IMG/VR virus record: IMGVR_UViG_3300035158_000772
Location: 1-25,365 of that record
Length of the DNA: 25,365 nt
Origin: a virus
Reading direction: 5' to 3' (one strand)
Both the position numbers and the translations under genes were made by a program. The notes under the pieces were generated by a model. It was not told where the DNA came from, did no database searches, and was given only the letters and a program-made list of their open reading frames with translations. Each line of letters begins with the position of its first letter. The stretch's first letter is position 1. Below are positions 16,379 through 24,085 of the stretch, in pieces.

Positions 16379-18744
16379 TCGATCCCCTCCAGGTGGTACT
16401 TCGAGGCGTTCCCGCAGGAGGTCGCCCGGATGAACCACTCCCCGACGGGCGTGTCGGCATGGCGCCGCAGCATCCGCCCGAAGGCCACGCTGACGGCCTG
16501 CTCGCTCCGCTTCGCGAAGATGTAGCCGAACAGCTCGTTCGCAGCGGCCAGGTCGCGAAGTTCTTTCGGCGCGACATCGGCGGCGCCGTACGCCTCGTGC
16601 CACGCCCGGACGAAGGCCTCCATCTCCGCGCCTTGCGGGTCGGCCAGTTTCCGCCAGTCGGCCTCGTTCGTCCGCCAGGCGCGGAAGCCGCCCGCCGCGA
16701 GAATCCCGCCGACCGTTTCCGACCAGCTCTCAAAGCCGCCCAGGCGGTTCGGGTGCTTCGGCCGGCCGGCGGCCAGCCACGTCTCGACGAGCCCGAGCAG
16801 GCATTCGAGCACGACCCGCCTCTGGCGCCGGACGTAGGCCCGCAGGTCGGGGTGCTGGAAGTCGGACCGGGCCTCCGGGTGTGCCGAGGTCGGCTCGATC
16901 AGGACGGGCACGATCCGCTTGGCGATCTCGCCGGAGGCGGCGACGTTGTTGCCCGTCCCGACGACGGTCAGGTGGTTCGCGAGCTTCACCGTCCTCGAGA
17001 CGCCCAGGACGCGCCCGCCGAAGACGTGCGCCGTCAGCAGGCTCGACAGCGAAGCCGAGTCGACGTAGTGCGGAAGGTTATCGAGGTGCATCAGCGTCTC
17101 GCCCTGGAGCAGCATGGCGAGGATCCGCTTCTCTCGTTCCTCCTCGCGCTCCGTGATCTGCATCGAAGGCGTCTGCCGGCCGATCAGGACGCCGCCGAAG
17201 ACCTCGTTGACGAGCTTGCTCTTGCCCGTCCGCTCCAGCGGCGAGTTCACCAGATGCATCGGGCGGCTGCCGTCCAGGGCCGGGCCGACGATGGGCGTGA
17301 GCAGCAGGCCGAAGAAGTTCTCGCGGTCCGCGTCGGTCTTGAACGGGAAGTCCACGACGAGTTCGTCCAGAACGCCGTGGATCACCTCGGCGTCCCGTTC
17401 TGGCTCCAGCCCTGCCAGTTCCGGCGGCTCGTCGTAGTACAGGCCGTCCCGCCAGCCCGGCTCGATCCGGACGAAGCCCGGGCCGTACACCGGATAGCCG
17501 ACCATCAGGTCGAGCTCGCGAACGCCCTCGGCCTGCCGCGCGTGGGCGATCACGACGCCGGCGGCGTCCTTGCCGCACGGCTGGTAGAGCATCACCTGCT
17601 CTTTGCTCTGGCGGGACGTGACCCACTTGCCGAGCTTCATCCGTGAATCGACCGCCAGCCGCATGCGGTCCGGGCCGAACTCGACCCAGCGGCGCCGGCC
17701 CGCGACCCCCAGGATCTCGCCGGGGATGAACTCCTTGCGGTAGACGGCCTCCTCGGGCAGGCGGGCGAGCACGTCGCCGGCGAAGTCGGCGTTCGACTGC
17801 TCGGTATAGCGGTCCCGGTCGTCATGGTGGGCGCCGGGGACGAGGACGTACTCGCTTGCGGGAACGTCGGCCGGTTCTTCGCCGGGTTCTTCGCCCGGTT
17901 CGTACGGCGACGCCTGCTCGGCCAGCTCGACCAGCCGGTCGGCCGTGCCCCCGGCGGCGAGCCAGTCTGAGGCGTCCTTGCCGTCGCCGGGCAGTTCGAG
18001 GACCTTGAGCTCCCCCGCCTTGCCCGCCAGGCGACGGGCAACGTCCCGCGCGTGCTTTCGGCCCGCGTCGTCCTTGTCGGGCAGGATGGCCACGCGGCGG
18101 CCGTGCAGGGGCGAATCATCCGAGAGCTTCGACCAGTTGCCGGCCCCCATGGGGTTGGTGGTGGCGACCAGCCCCAACTGGGCCAGGCTGTCGGCGTCCT
18201 TCTCGCCCTCGACGACGAACGCCCAGCCTTCGGGCCCGGCGGCGAGCAGACCGGGTAGGCGGTAGAGCACCCGGGGGACGGCCTCGAACCGCCGGCGCGG
18301 GGCGCCCGCGGCCGCCTGCCCGTTCGCCTTGTACCAGTCGCCGTCGCCGCGCCGGGCATACTGGCCTTCGCTCAGCCCCCAGACCCAGTGATCCCCGCCG
18401 TCGGGGCGCCGCTGGCGGAACTGCTTCGGTTCGAGGCGCACGACCTGGTAGAGCAGTTCCCCGTCCGCGCCGCGGTAGTCGTAGGCCGCGATGATCTGCC
18501 GGGGCGTCCGCCCCTTCGCCCCCGGCGGGAACAGGGCGCGAAGCGGCAGCTGCAGCGCCTTGCAGACCGCCGGCGGCGAGCAGCCGGCGTGGCAGTGCAG
18601 CAGCGCCCGGCCGTCCGCGCCGCGGGCGACGCTGAGGCTGGCGTGGCGGTCGTCGTGGGCGGGGCATTTCGCCTGCCACTGGCCGGGCTCGCTGCCCTTG
18701 ACGCCCTGGAGCCGCTCGAGGATGTCCTGGACGGGGTCATTCAC
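16375..18744 (-). CDS. Phage DNA primase-helicase
   Basis: This encodes 789 residues, starting MNDPVQDILERLQGVKGSEP. A zinc-binding primase head lies at residues 27-55 (CPAHDDRH, then LLHCHAGC; ligands C27, H30, C51, C55). A TOPRIM primase domain follows, with FVVEGEKDADSL (E179) and AILPDKDDAGRKHA (D223). A Glu/Pro linker near 281-300 leads to a helicase/ATPase domain with Walker A at about 501-509 (SPLERTGKSK), Walker B LMHLDN (551-556) and a sensor segment VVGTGNN. The protein should synthesise primers and unwind the fork at the phage origin. The C-terminus, with HADTPVGEWFIRATSCG, resembles the wing of other phage primase-helicases. Start and stop overlap the neighbouring genes by 8 and 4 bp. 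No DNA polymerase is encoded in the window, so host polymerase is probably used. Confidence 0.9.
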   Translation of the reverse strand: MNDPVQDILERLQGVKGSEPGQWQAKCPAHDDRHASLSVARGADGRALLHCHAGCSPPAVCKALQLPLRALFPPGAKGRTPRQIIAAYDYRGADGELLYQVVRLEPKQFRQRRPDGGDHWVWGLSEGQYARRGDGDWYKANGQAAAGAPRRRFEAVPRVLYRLPGLLAAGPEGWAFVVEGEKDADSLAQLGLVATTNPMGAGNWSKLSDDSPLHGRRVAILPDKDDAGRKHARDVARRLAGKAGELKVLELPGDGKDASDWLAAGGTADRLVELAEQASPYEPGEEPGEEPADVPASEYVLVPGAHHDDRDRYTEQSNADFAGDVLARLPEEAVYRKEFIPGEILGVAGRRRWVEFGPDRMRLAVDSRMKLGKWVTSRQSKEQVMLYQPCGKDAAGVVIAHARQAEGVRELDLMVGYPVYGPGFVRIEPGWRDGLYYDEPPELAGLEPERDAEVIHGVLDELVVDFPFKTDADRENFFGLLLTPIVGPALDGSRPMHLVNSPLERTGKSKLVNEVFGGVLIGRQTPSMQITEREEEREKRILAMLLQGETLMHLDNLPHYVDSASLSSLLTAHVFGGRVLGVSRTVKLANHLTVVGTGNNVAASGEIAKRIVPVLIEPTSAHPEARSDFQHPDLRAYVRRQRRVVLECLLGLVETWLAAGRPKHPNRLGGFESWSETVGGILAAGGFRAWRTNEADWRKLADPQGAEMEAFVRAWHEAYGAADVAPKELRDLAAANELFGYIFAKRSEQAVSVAFGRMLRRHADTPVGEWFIRATSCGNASKYHLEGIE

Positions 18745-19105
18745 GGCAATGAGCTCTTTCGATCTGCCGGCGCACGTCCCGGGCGCTTCGCGCCAGGACG
18801 TAGAGGCCGTTGCGGCTGCGGATCTCGCCTTCCATTCGCTTCTGCGCCGGCGACTGCCGGCCGCCTTCGGCCTTGCACTCGACGCCCACGAAGCGGCCGT
18901 TGGGCAGCAGGCCGGTCAGGTCCGGCCAGCCGCGGGGGACGGCGTCGCCGAAGAACGCCCCGGCGCGGTACGCGGCGCCCGCGTCGGTCACGGCGACCAG
19001 CGCGCCGAGCCGGCGCAGCTCGGCCAGGCACGCCTTGACGACGGCCCGCTCGGGCCTGCCGCGCCGGCGCCGCGGCCGGAACACGTCGGCTTCCCGCAGG
19101 CTCAC
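18737..19105 (-). CDS. VRR-NUC nuclease
   Basis: This encodes 122 residues, starting MSLREADVFRPRRRRGRPER. It shows the PD-(D/E)xK core of the VRR-NUC family: GWPDLTGLLPNG (D62), then RFVGVECKAEGG (E76, K78), then QSPAQKRMEGEIRSRNGLYV (Q84, Q88). Stand-alone VRR-NUC proteins of phages act as structure-specific or Holliday-junction nucleases in replication and recombination. The length (about 95-125) is normal. The gene overlaps the primase by 8 bp and the upstream gene by 4 bp, fixing it in the replication operon. All catalytic positions expected for the family appear intact. Confidence 0.9.
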   Translation of the reverse strand: MSLREADVFRPRRRRGRPERAVVKACLAELRRLGALVAVTDAGAAYRAGAFFGDAVPRGWPDLTGLLPNGRFVGVECKAEGGRQSPAQKRMEGEIRSRNGLYVLARSARDVRRQIERAHCRE

Positions 19106-19365
19106 AGGTCGCCCTCCCGCAGGTCGCGGACGAAGTCGCCGCCCGGGCCGAACCGGCAGACCGGCGGGGGCGAAGTCTCCCGCTGCTCCTGCTCCGCGTA
19201 CGCCCGGCCGGCGGCCCAGCAGGCGTGGGGCTCACTGCCCGCCTCGTGCGGGTTGCTCGCCTTGCCCTCGCGGGCGGCGCGGTAGCCGCGGTAGAAGGCG
19301 TACCAGCGCCGCCCCTCGCGGCCGATATCGGCCAGGTCGATCCGGATTCGCCGTCTTCTGGACAT
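19102..19365 (-). CDS. Small protein resembling the Rmf/CrpP fold
   Basis: This encodes 87 residues, starting MSRRRRIRIDLADIGREGRR. The central part has an aromatic helix, RWYAFYRGYRAAREGKASNP, followed by SEPHACWAAGRAYAEQE. The NP turn followed by a W-x2-G helix is the layout seen in ribosome modulation factor and CrpP-like small proteins of bacteria and phages. The C-terminus is Pro/Gly-rich and acidic (DFVRDLREGDL). The similarity is by pattern only. A ribosome- or RNA-binding role is therefore possible but unproven. It has a 4-bp overlap with the VRR-NUC gene. Confidence 0.6.
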   Translation of the reverse strand: MSRRRRIRIDLADIGREGRRWYAFYRGYRAAREGKASNPHEAGSEPHACWAAGRAYAEQEQRETSPPPVCRFGPGGDFVRDLREGDL

Positions 19366-19380
19366 CCGTACCCCTTCCCG

Positions 19381-19563
19381 TCACCTCTCGCGGCTTCGGT
19401 GCGGCAGCCACGCGATCCTGCCCGTGGTCGCGACCTGCCGGGTGTAGATCCGCACCCGGCGGGCGATCTCCGCGCTGTCGGCGTCCGTCCGCTGGACGCC
19501 GCGCTTCGCGGACGCGAGATACGCGCCCAGGCGCTTCGCGCGGATCGGTTCGGTGGCGGCCAT
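19381..19563 (-). CDS. Small basic hypothetical protein
   Basis: This encodes 60 residues, starting MAATEPIRAKRLGAYLASAK. It is strongly basic with a helix DADSAEIARRVRIYTRQVAT and the end AWLPHRSRER. No domain is recognised. It fills the space between the DUF669 gene (stop 11 bp before this ATG) and the Rmf-like gene. There is no clear ribosome-binding site; the context TGACCCATGG is shared with the ParB-like start at 23074. Support comes from its fit in the operon and from having no better frame. Confidence 0.55.
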   Translation of the reverse strand: MAATEPIRAKRLGAYLASAKRGVQRTDADSAEIARRVRIYTRQVATTGRIAWLPHRSRER

Positions 19564-19574
19564 GGGTCAGTGGG

Positions 19575-20375
19575 TCAAAACGGCACGATCCGGCCCGGGC
19601 CCTCGGCGAGCATCACGCCCCACTCGGCCGGCGTGAGCTGCTCGGGCTGCTTGCCGGGGAACAGCTCCGCGAGGATGCGGAACCATTCCTTCTCGATCGC
19701 GGCCTGGTCCCACTTGCCCTCCGGCGGCGCCGGGCACTGCTCGACGAACGCTCCCCACGCCTGCTCCATCGTCGCCGGCTCCGAGCCCTGTCGAGGGGCG
19801 GGCACGGGCTTCCCGGCCGTCGCGGCCGCAGCCTTCGGCGGCGCGGGCCTGCCCGCCGGTTCCGGGGCGTTGGCGGGCCTGCCCGCCGGCTTCGGGGCGT
19901 TGGCGGGCGTCCCGCCGGCCGCGGCGCGGAGCTTCGGCCCGAGCCGATGGCCGATCGACTTCCGGGCGCCGTCGTCCCCGCGGCGCACGCCCCCGGCAGG
20001 CGACGCGCCGTAGGGGTTGAGGAAGAGGACCTTCAGCCGCTGCTGGCCCTGGTACTCCTCGTACCCGAGCTTGACCTGCACCGGCTGCTGCGCAAGGTCT
20101 GTCTCCTGCAGCCAGAACGGGTCGCGCCCGTCCCAGCCCAGCGCGGCCTTGAGCGACTCGATGGCGACGGTGTTCAGCGCCCCGTCGCGCTTCTCCAGGT
20201 AGAAGTAGCCGGTGATCTCCAGGCCCTCGTCGTGGATGTCGATCCAGTCGCCCTGGACGAGCTCTTCAAAGAGCGCGAAGCGGATGCCGCACGTGGCCAG
20301 CTTGTTCGGGCCCGTTTCGTCCATGCCGATCTCGACGAGGTACGCGTGAAAGAGTCCTGCTCGATTCGCCATCAT
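19575..20375 (-). CDS. DUF669 protein, SSB-like partner of the Sak4-like ATPase
   Basis: This encodes 266 residues, starting MMANRAGLFHAYLVEIGMDE. Residues 1-120 show the DUF669 pattern: NKLATCGIRFALFEELVQGD, GLEITGYFYLEKRDGALNTV, and VQVKLGYEEYQGQQRLKVLF ending in NPYG. DUF669 proteins sit beside the AAA-type phage ATPase and are thought to bind single-stranded DNA. Residues 150-195 are an Ala/Pro linker containing a 10-residue duplication (PANAPxPAGR), encoded by a 30-bp tandem repeat. The last 60 residues form a separate helical piece (ATMEQAWGAFVEQC, then LTPAEWGVMLAEG). An AAAGGA ribosome-binding site precedes the ATG pair (20375/20372). It follows the ATPase gene by 28 bp, so the two are likely made together. 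Confidence 0.82.
   Translation of the reverse strand: MMANRAGLFHAYLVEIGMDETGPNKLATCGIRFALFEELVQGDWIDIHDEGLEITGYFYLEKRDGALNTVAIESLKAALGWDGRDPFWLQETDLAQQPVQVKLGYEEYQGQQRLKVLFLNPYGASPAGGVRRGDDGARKSIGHRLGPKLRAAAGGTPANAPKPAGRPANAPEPAGRPAPPKAAAATAGKPVPAPRQGSEPATMEQAWGAFVEQCPAPPEGKWDQAAIEKEWFRILAELFPGKQPEQLTPAEWGVMLAEGPGRIVPF
19841..19915. repeat. 30-bp tandem repeat in the DUF669 linker
   Basis: Two copies of a 30-bp unit (19841-19870 and 19871-19900) and a partial third differ at a few positions. They encode the PANAPxPAGR repeats of the linker. The unit contains GGGCCTGCCCGCC, which resembles half of the REP-like element seen at 6479 and 9090. Confidence 0.7.
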
Positions 20376-20403
20376 GGTGGGGGGTCCTTTCCGTTGTTGG
20401 GGG

Positions 20404-21285
20404 TCAGTCGTTGGGATCCTTGCCGAGAAGTTCGCGCCACAGCTCGTCGTCGTGCCTGACGGCCACGACGGGCTCGGCGAGCGTGCGGCTCTTGGCCATG
20501 CAGTGCGGCTGCTCGGTGGGATAGACCGTCCGCGTCTGGCACGAGCGGCTCGTCGCCTTGCCCTCCTCGACCGACACGTCGTAGCCGAGGAACAGCACGT
20601 GGTCCGCCCACTCCCGCACCCGCAGCCGGATGGAGTTCTTCCCCGAAGACGGCGCCTGCAGCCGCGGCTCGTACCGCAGCCAGTCCTCGCCCGCGGGGTT
20701 CGGCACGGTCGAGGTGCAGTCGTGGCAGATGAGGATCACGTGCCGGCCGGCCCGGGCGTGGGCGTCGAGGTCGCCCAGCAGCCGGACGAACGACTCGTAG
20801 ATGTGCGTGTAGCCCTTGCCGTAGGGATAATCCTCGATCCGCTCGATCCGGTTGCCCTTCTCGTGGGGGATGTTCTCGATCACCCACGCCGTGGCGAGCT
20901 CCTCGGCCCGCGTGGCCGAGTCGACCACGATCGTGCGGACCTCGTCCCAGCCGGGGGCGGCGAGCGCGTCGCGGATCGCCTGCCAGTCTTCGTCCACGGC
21001 CACGGGGCGCAGGTCGAGCTCGGGCAGCTGGCCCCGCAGGACGCCGAGGGAGTCGTCGAGGTCGAAGAAGGCCACCGGCCCGGGCGCCAGGCAGGCCAGC
21101 GTCGTCTTGCCGATCCCGCCCGGGCCGTACAGGACGATCCGGTGGCCGGCCGACGGGCGGATCCGCCCGAAGGCGACGGGGGACGGCTGTCGCCCCTGGG
21201 GCTTCGGTTGAGCTTGAGGCCTTGGGGCCGGGCGGTGCGGCAGGCGCGGCCGGTTCGCGGGGGGGGCCATTGTTGCAGTCGTCAT
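20404..21285 (-). CDS. Sak4-like AAA ATPase (AAA_24), recombination
   Basis: This encodes 293 residues from the ATG at 21285 (GGGAGA, 6-nt spacer), starting MTTATMAPPANRPRLPHRPA. A Pro-rich lead of about 35 residues precedes a RecA-like core. Walker A is at 54-61 (GPGGIGKT) and the DLDDSLG segment follows. Walker B is at 118-123 (TIVVDS), followed by TRAEELATAWVIENI. HVILICHDC forms the next strand, and the C-terminal strands include ADHVLFLGYDVSV. This is the AAA_24 family of phage ATPases that includes Sak4-type single-strand annealing or RecA-like proteins, which work with an SSB. The DUF669 gene immediately downstream fits that partnership. A nearby RecB-like nuclease would supply single strands. 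Confidence 0.87.
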   Translation of the reverse strand: MTTATMAPPANRPRLPHRPAPRPQAQPKPQGRQPSPVAFGRIRPSAGHRIVLYGPGGIGKTTLACLAPGPVAFFDLDDSLGVLRGQLPELDLRPVAVDEDWQAIRDALAAPGWDEVRTIVVDSATRAEELATAWVIENIPHEKGNRIERIEDYPYGKGYTHIYESFVRLLGDLDAHARAGRHVILICHDCTSTVPNPAGEDWLRYEPRLQAPSSGKNSIRLRVREWADHVLFLGYDVSVEEGKATSRSCQTRTVYPTEQPHCMAKSRTLAEPVVAVRHDDELWRELLGKDPND

Positions 21286-21299
21286 GTTCGTTCTCCCAG

Positions 21300-22175
21300 T
21301 CAGTTGAGGTTGTTGAGGTTGATGTCGGATTCCGAGCGGACCCGCAGGCGGCCCGCCGCCTCCTTCGGCAGCGGGAACAGCTCGCAGGTCGCCGCGTACA
21401 GCCGGGTGATCGCCTCGCCCCGCAGGTAGGCCAGCAGCGCCCGCTCCGTCTTGGCGTACCGCTCCAGCCGCTGGGCCCGGCCGCCGGCGGGGCGGCCCAG
21501 CAGGAACTGCCACAGCAGCACCGCCGGCCGGTCCGCCTCGCGCCGCGCCATCCCGCCGACCAGGACCTCGCAGAACGCCGCGATCCGCTCCCGGTCGGCC
21601 GAGTACCACGCCCGGGCGATCACCGCGCGGCTGTCGGCGCTGGCGATCCCCCGAAAGCGCGTCCCCCTGGGCAGGCACGTCAGGGCGAAGGCGATCGCCT
21701 CGCGGTGGCGCTGCAGGCCTTCCGCCGCCTCCGCGGGCGTCAGCGCCGGCGGCGTGAGGAAGCCCCCGAGCATCGCCCGCAGAACGGCGAGCTCGCGGTT
21801 CCCCACCCGGTCCATCCCCCCGCCGAGGGTCAGGATGTCCGCCAGCGACCGCGGCCGGCCGTTGTCGATCGCCATCAGGGCGTCCGGCGGGACGTTCAGC
21901 CAGACGTAGAGCTTCACCGCCCGGTTGGCCAGGACGATCGCCCACAGGCGGTGCTGGCCGTCCAGGAGCACGCCGTGGGGGTCGAAGGCGATCCCCTCGT
22001 GGGTCATCTTCCAGCGGCCGTGGCGGATGTCGCGGGCCAGCCGCTCGGCGTAGCGGTCCGAGAGCCTGCGGTTGCGGTTGTTGGCGCCCTCCAGCCAGCG
22101 GGCGGCCATCGACGGCGTGACGGCCATCAGTTCGACGCGGGGGCTGGATTTGAGGGAGGCGGCGGCCTGGGTCAT
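21300..22175 (-). CDS. ParB-fold protein (DGQHRL type)
   Basis: This encodes 291 residues, starting MTQAAASLKSSPRVELMAVT. The ParB/Srx-type domain covers residues 12-110: MAARWLEGANNRNRRLSDRY, then LARDIRHGRWKMTHEGIAFD and GVLLDGQHRLWAI (D72-L77, the nucleotide-binding loop). VWLNVPPDALMAIDNGRPRS follows. Beyond 120 it is a long helical region with Arg/Ala-rich repeats and a hydrophobic stretch AVLLWQFLLG. It belongs to a common phage and plasmid family of uncharacterised ParB-like proteins. Its ATG overlaps the stop of the other ParB-like gene by 4 bp. No ParA is encoded nearby, so a role in regulation or replication is more likely than classical partition. Confidence 0.85.
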   Translation of the reverse strand: MTQAAASLKSSPRVELMAVTPSMAARWLEGANNRNRRLSDRYAERLARDIRHGRWKMTHEGIAFDPHGVLLDGQHRLWAIVLANRAVKLYVWLNVPPDALMAIDNGRPRSLADILTLGGGMDRVGNRELAVLRAMLGGFLTPPALTPAEAAEGLQRHREAIAFALTCLPRGTRFRGIASADSRAVIARAWYSADRERIAAFCEVLVGGMARREADRPAVLLWQFLLGRPAGGRAQRLERYAKTERALLAYLRGEAITRLYAATCELFPLPKEAAGRLRVRSESDINLNNLN

Positions 22176-23074
22176 GAGGGGGCTCCTTCAGCCAGGGAAG
22201 ACAGGGAATCACAAAGCCCCGCCCGCGCCTCCGCCGGCAGGCCGGCCAGGAGTTCGCGGACCAGGGCGACGAGGTAGTCGCTGTCGAAGACGCTCAGCAG
22301 CGTGCGGGCGCCCATCTTCGGATCGTGCGGCATCGACAGCGCGGTCTTGGGCTCCGGCCGGCTGTGGCCGCGGACGGGGCGGAAGGCGTCCTTCGAGATC
22401 CCCCCGCGGCTGCGGCGCTGCCGCGCGAGCTTCGCGGCGCGGGCCACCTCGCGCGCCCCCCGCGAGACGAGCCGCTCCTGCCGCGCCCGCGGCAGGCGGG
22501 CGACCTCCGCCGCGGCGGAGACGGAGACTTCCCCCTCGCGGACGGCCCGCTGGAGTGCCTCGGCGCCCTTCTCGCGGACCGTCCGGGCCGCCTGGACCAG
22601 CCGCGGCGAGACGTTCATCGCCGACGCGGCCTCGTCGCGGGCCTTGGCCGCCGCGCAAGGTGGTGGCAAATTTGCCACCACCTTTGCGCCGACCTTCTGG
22701 CCCGGCCTCGCTCTGGTTGCCTGCTGCCTGGCCTTGGCCTCGACGGCGCAAAGGTCCGCCAGGGCCGCGGCGAGCAGCGCCCGTTGGGATTCGCTGAGGT
22801 TCCGCCGGCCCAGCTGGTTGCGGATCACCCACGCCTGCGCCGCTTCGCGGGAGGGAAGCTCGATCTCGCGGACTTCGCACGCGATCCCGTGCCGGCGGCA
22901 CAGCTCGTGGCGGTTGTGCCCGTCCAGCAGGACGTTCTTCCCGCGCCAGACGAGAAGGGGGCTCAGGCACCCGTCGGTAAGCAGGCCCGCCTCCAGGTCG
23001 CGGCGCTCCTCGTCCCGCAGCGGCGGGATCAGGCCGGCAAACTCCGGGTCGATGACGATTCGGTCCAGATCCAT
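22172..23074 (-). CDS. ParB/KorB-like DNA-binding protein
   Basis: This encodes 300 residues, starting MDLDRIVIDPEFAGLIPPLR. The ParB N-terminal domain contains LSPLLVWRGKNVLLDGHNRH (D51-R55) and EAAQAWVIRNQLGRRNLSES. A DNA-binding helix-turn-helix follows at about 145-165 (DEAASAMNVSPRLVQAARTV) and again near GEVSVSAAAEVARLPRARQE. The C-terminus is unstructured-looking up to a final helix, DYLVALVRELLAGLPAEARA. This is a full ParB-type DNA-binding layout. A perfect 28-bp palindrome (22657-22684) lies inside its own coding sequence, which could be its binding site (autoregulation). There is no clear ribosome-binding site, and its start is 3 nt after the nuclease stop, so coupling is probable. 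Confidence 0.85.
   Translation of the reverse strand: MDLDRIVIDPEFAGLIPPLRDEERRDLEAGLLTDGCLSPLLVWRGKNVLLDGHNRHELCRRHGIACEVREIELPSREAAQAWVIRNQLGRRNLSESQRALLAAALADLCAVEAKARQQATRARPGQKVGAKVVANLPPPCAAAKARDEAASAMNVSPRLVQAARTVREKGAEALQRAVREGEVSVSAAAEVARLPRARQERLVSRGAREVARAAKLARQRRSRGGISKDAFRPVRGHSRPEPKTALSMPHDPKMGARTLLSVFDSDYLVALVRELLAGLPAEARAGLCDSLSSLAEGAPS
22657..22684. repeat. Perfect 28-bp palindrome inside the ParB-like gene
   Basis: The left arm AAGGTGGTGGCAAA and right arm TTTGCCACCACCTT are exact reverse complements with no spacer. Allowing one extra T on the right, the symmetry extends into flanking GCGC on both sides. It codes for AKVVANLPPPC in the ParB-like protein. A perfect 28-bp dyad is far beyond chance in 25 kb. 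It suggests a protein-binding site or a cruciform. Confidence 0.85.
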
Positions 23075-23077
23075 GGG

Positions 23078-24085
23078 TCAGTTGCCCTCCTCGCCGGCCG
23101 GGTCGGCCGTGTTCGCGGTAGGATGCTCGCGCGTGTCGCGCGAGAGGCGTTCGAAGCCGGCCGGCGGCTGCTCGGGGTCGATGTGGACAGCGTTCAGGCA
23201 CAGCTCCGCGAACTCGCAGCCGCGGCAGCTGACGCGCGAGACGTTGCGGTACCAGGCGTGGGCCGGGTCGGCCAGCCGCCGCGCCCGGCGCCTGAACTCC
23301 AGCAGCTGGCGGCCCTGCTGCCACAGCTCCGCCTGGAACGCGGCAAGCTCGTCCTCGAGGCGCGGGACCTCGCGGCGCTGGAAGTAGAAGCCCGGCCGCT
23401 CGCCGATGTCCGCCAGCAGCCGCTCGCCGTACGCCTCCGGCGTCTCGCCTCTCCGCAGCCGGATCGTCGGCTTGCGGGTGACGTCATACAGGACCGTCGC
23501 CGCGTCGAAGCCCAGCGCCCGCGCCGCCAGGACGTACAGGCTGATCTGCCCGTCGCAGCGCAGGCGAAGCCAGTACTCCCCGTCGGGGGCGATGTCCTCG
23601 CCGGCGGTCTTGGATTCGAGGACGGCGGCCCGCCCGTCGCTCAGGCGGACCAGCGCGTCGATCCGCCCGGCCACGCGCAGGACGCTGCTGCGCGCGCCGG
23701 TCGCGGGGTTGTGGAGCGGCAGGTCGAAGGCCTGCTCGACGGCCGCGTACTCCAGGTCGTCCTGGCCGTAGCGCCAGAAGTGCCCGGCCAGCAGCGCCCG
23801 GACCTGCTCGCGCTCGACCGCCCAGGCCTGGGGCTCCGCCCAGTCGGGGCAGCTCTCGTAGTCCGCCGTCGCCGCCTGGATCGCCAGCTCGCGGCTTTGT
23901 CCCGAGCGCCGAAGCTCCAGCCCGCAGTGGAACGCCGAGCCGAACCGAAGCGGCGCCGCCTTGCGGACCCGTGCGAGCCCCAGCTCGTAGCGCAGGTAGT
24001 ACTGCCGCGGGCAGCGGCGGAAGCTGGCGAGCCGGGTGGCCGACAGGAGCAAGACGCCGGCAGAATGGCGCTGCTTGCCGCTCAT
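23078..24085 (-). CDS. RecB/Cas4-like PD-(D/E)XK exonuclease with Fe-S cluster motif
   Basis: This encodes 335 residues, starting MSGKQRHSAGVLLLSATRLA. C25 lies in SFRRCPRQYYLRYEL. GSAFHCGLE carries the motif I His (H53). The active-site core is VAGRIDALVRL (D143) and AVLESKTAG (E157, K159). QISLYVLAARAL is motif QxxxY-like. The C-terminus has three further cysteines, SCRGCEFAELC (C287, C290, C296). These with C25 give the four ligands of the 4Fe-4S cluster seen in AddB, Cas4 and related phage nucleases. It should degrade or process DNA ends to start recombination by the Sak4-like protein. It overlaps the DUF1580 gene by 4 bp. There are no nearby CRISPR arrays or cas1/cas2, so it is a phage recombination nuclease rather than a CRISPR one. 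Confidence 0.9.
   Translation of the reverse strand: MSGKQRHSAGVLLLSATRLASFRRCPRQYYLRYELGLARVRKAAPLRFGSAFHCGLELRRSGQSRELAIQAATADYESCPDWAEPQAWAVEREQVRALLAGHFWRYGQDDLEYAAVEQAFDLPLHNPATGARSSVLRVAGRIDALVRLSDGRAAVLESKTAGEDIAPDGEYWLRLRCDGQISLYVLAARALGFDAATVLYDVTRKPTIRLRRGETPEAYGERLLADIGERPGFYFQRREVPRLEDELAAFQAELWQQGRQLLEFRRRARRLADPAHAWYRNVSRVSCRGCEFAELCLNAVHIDPEQPPAGFERLSRDTREHPTANTADPAGEEGN

Noticed and set aside
23078-24085. A CRISPR-associated Cas4
   Set aside because: The motif set is shared with phage RecB-like nucleases, it is embedded in a phage recombination operon, and there is no cas1, cas2 or array.
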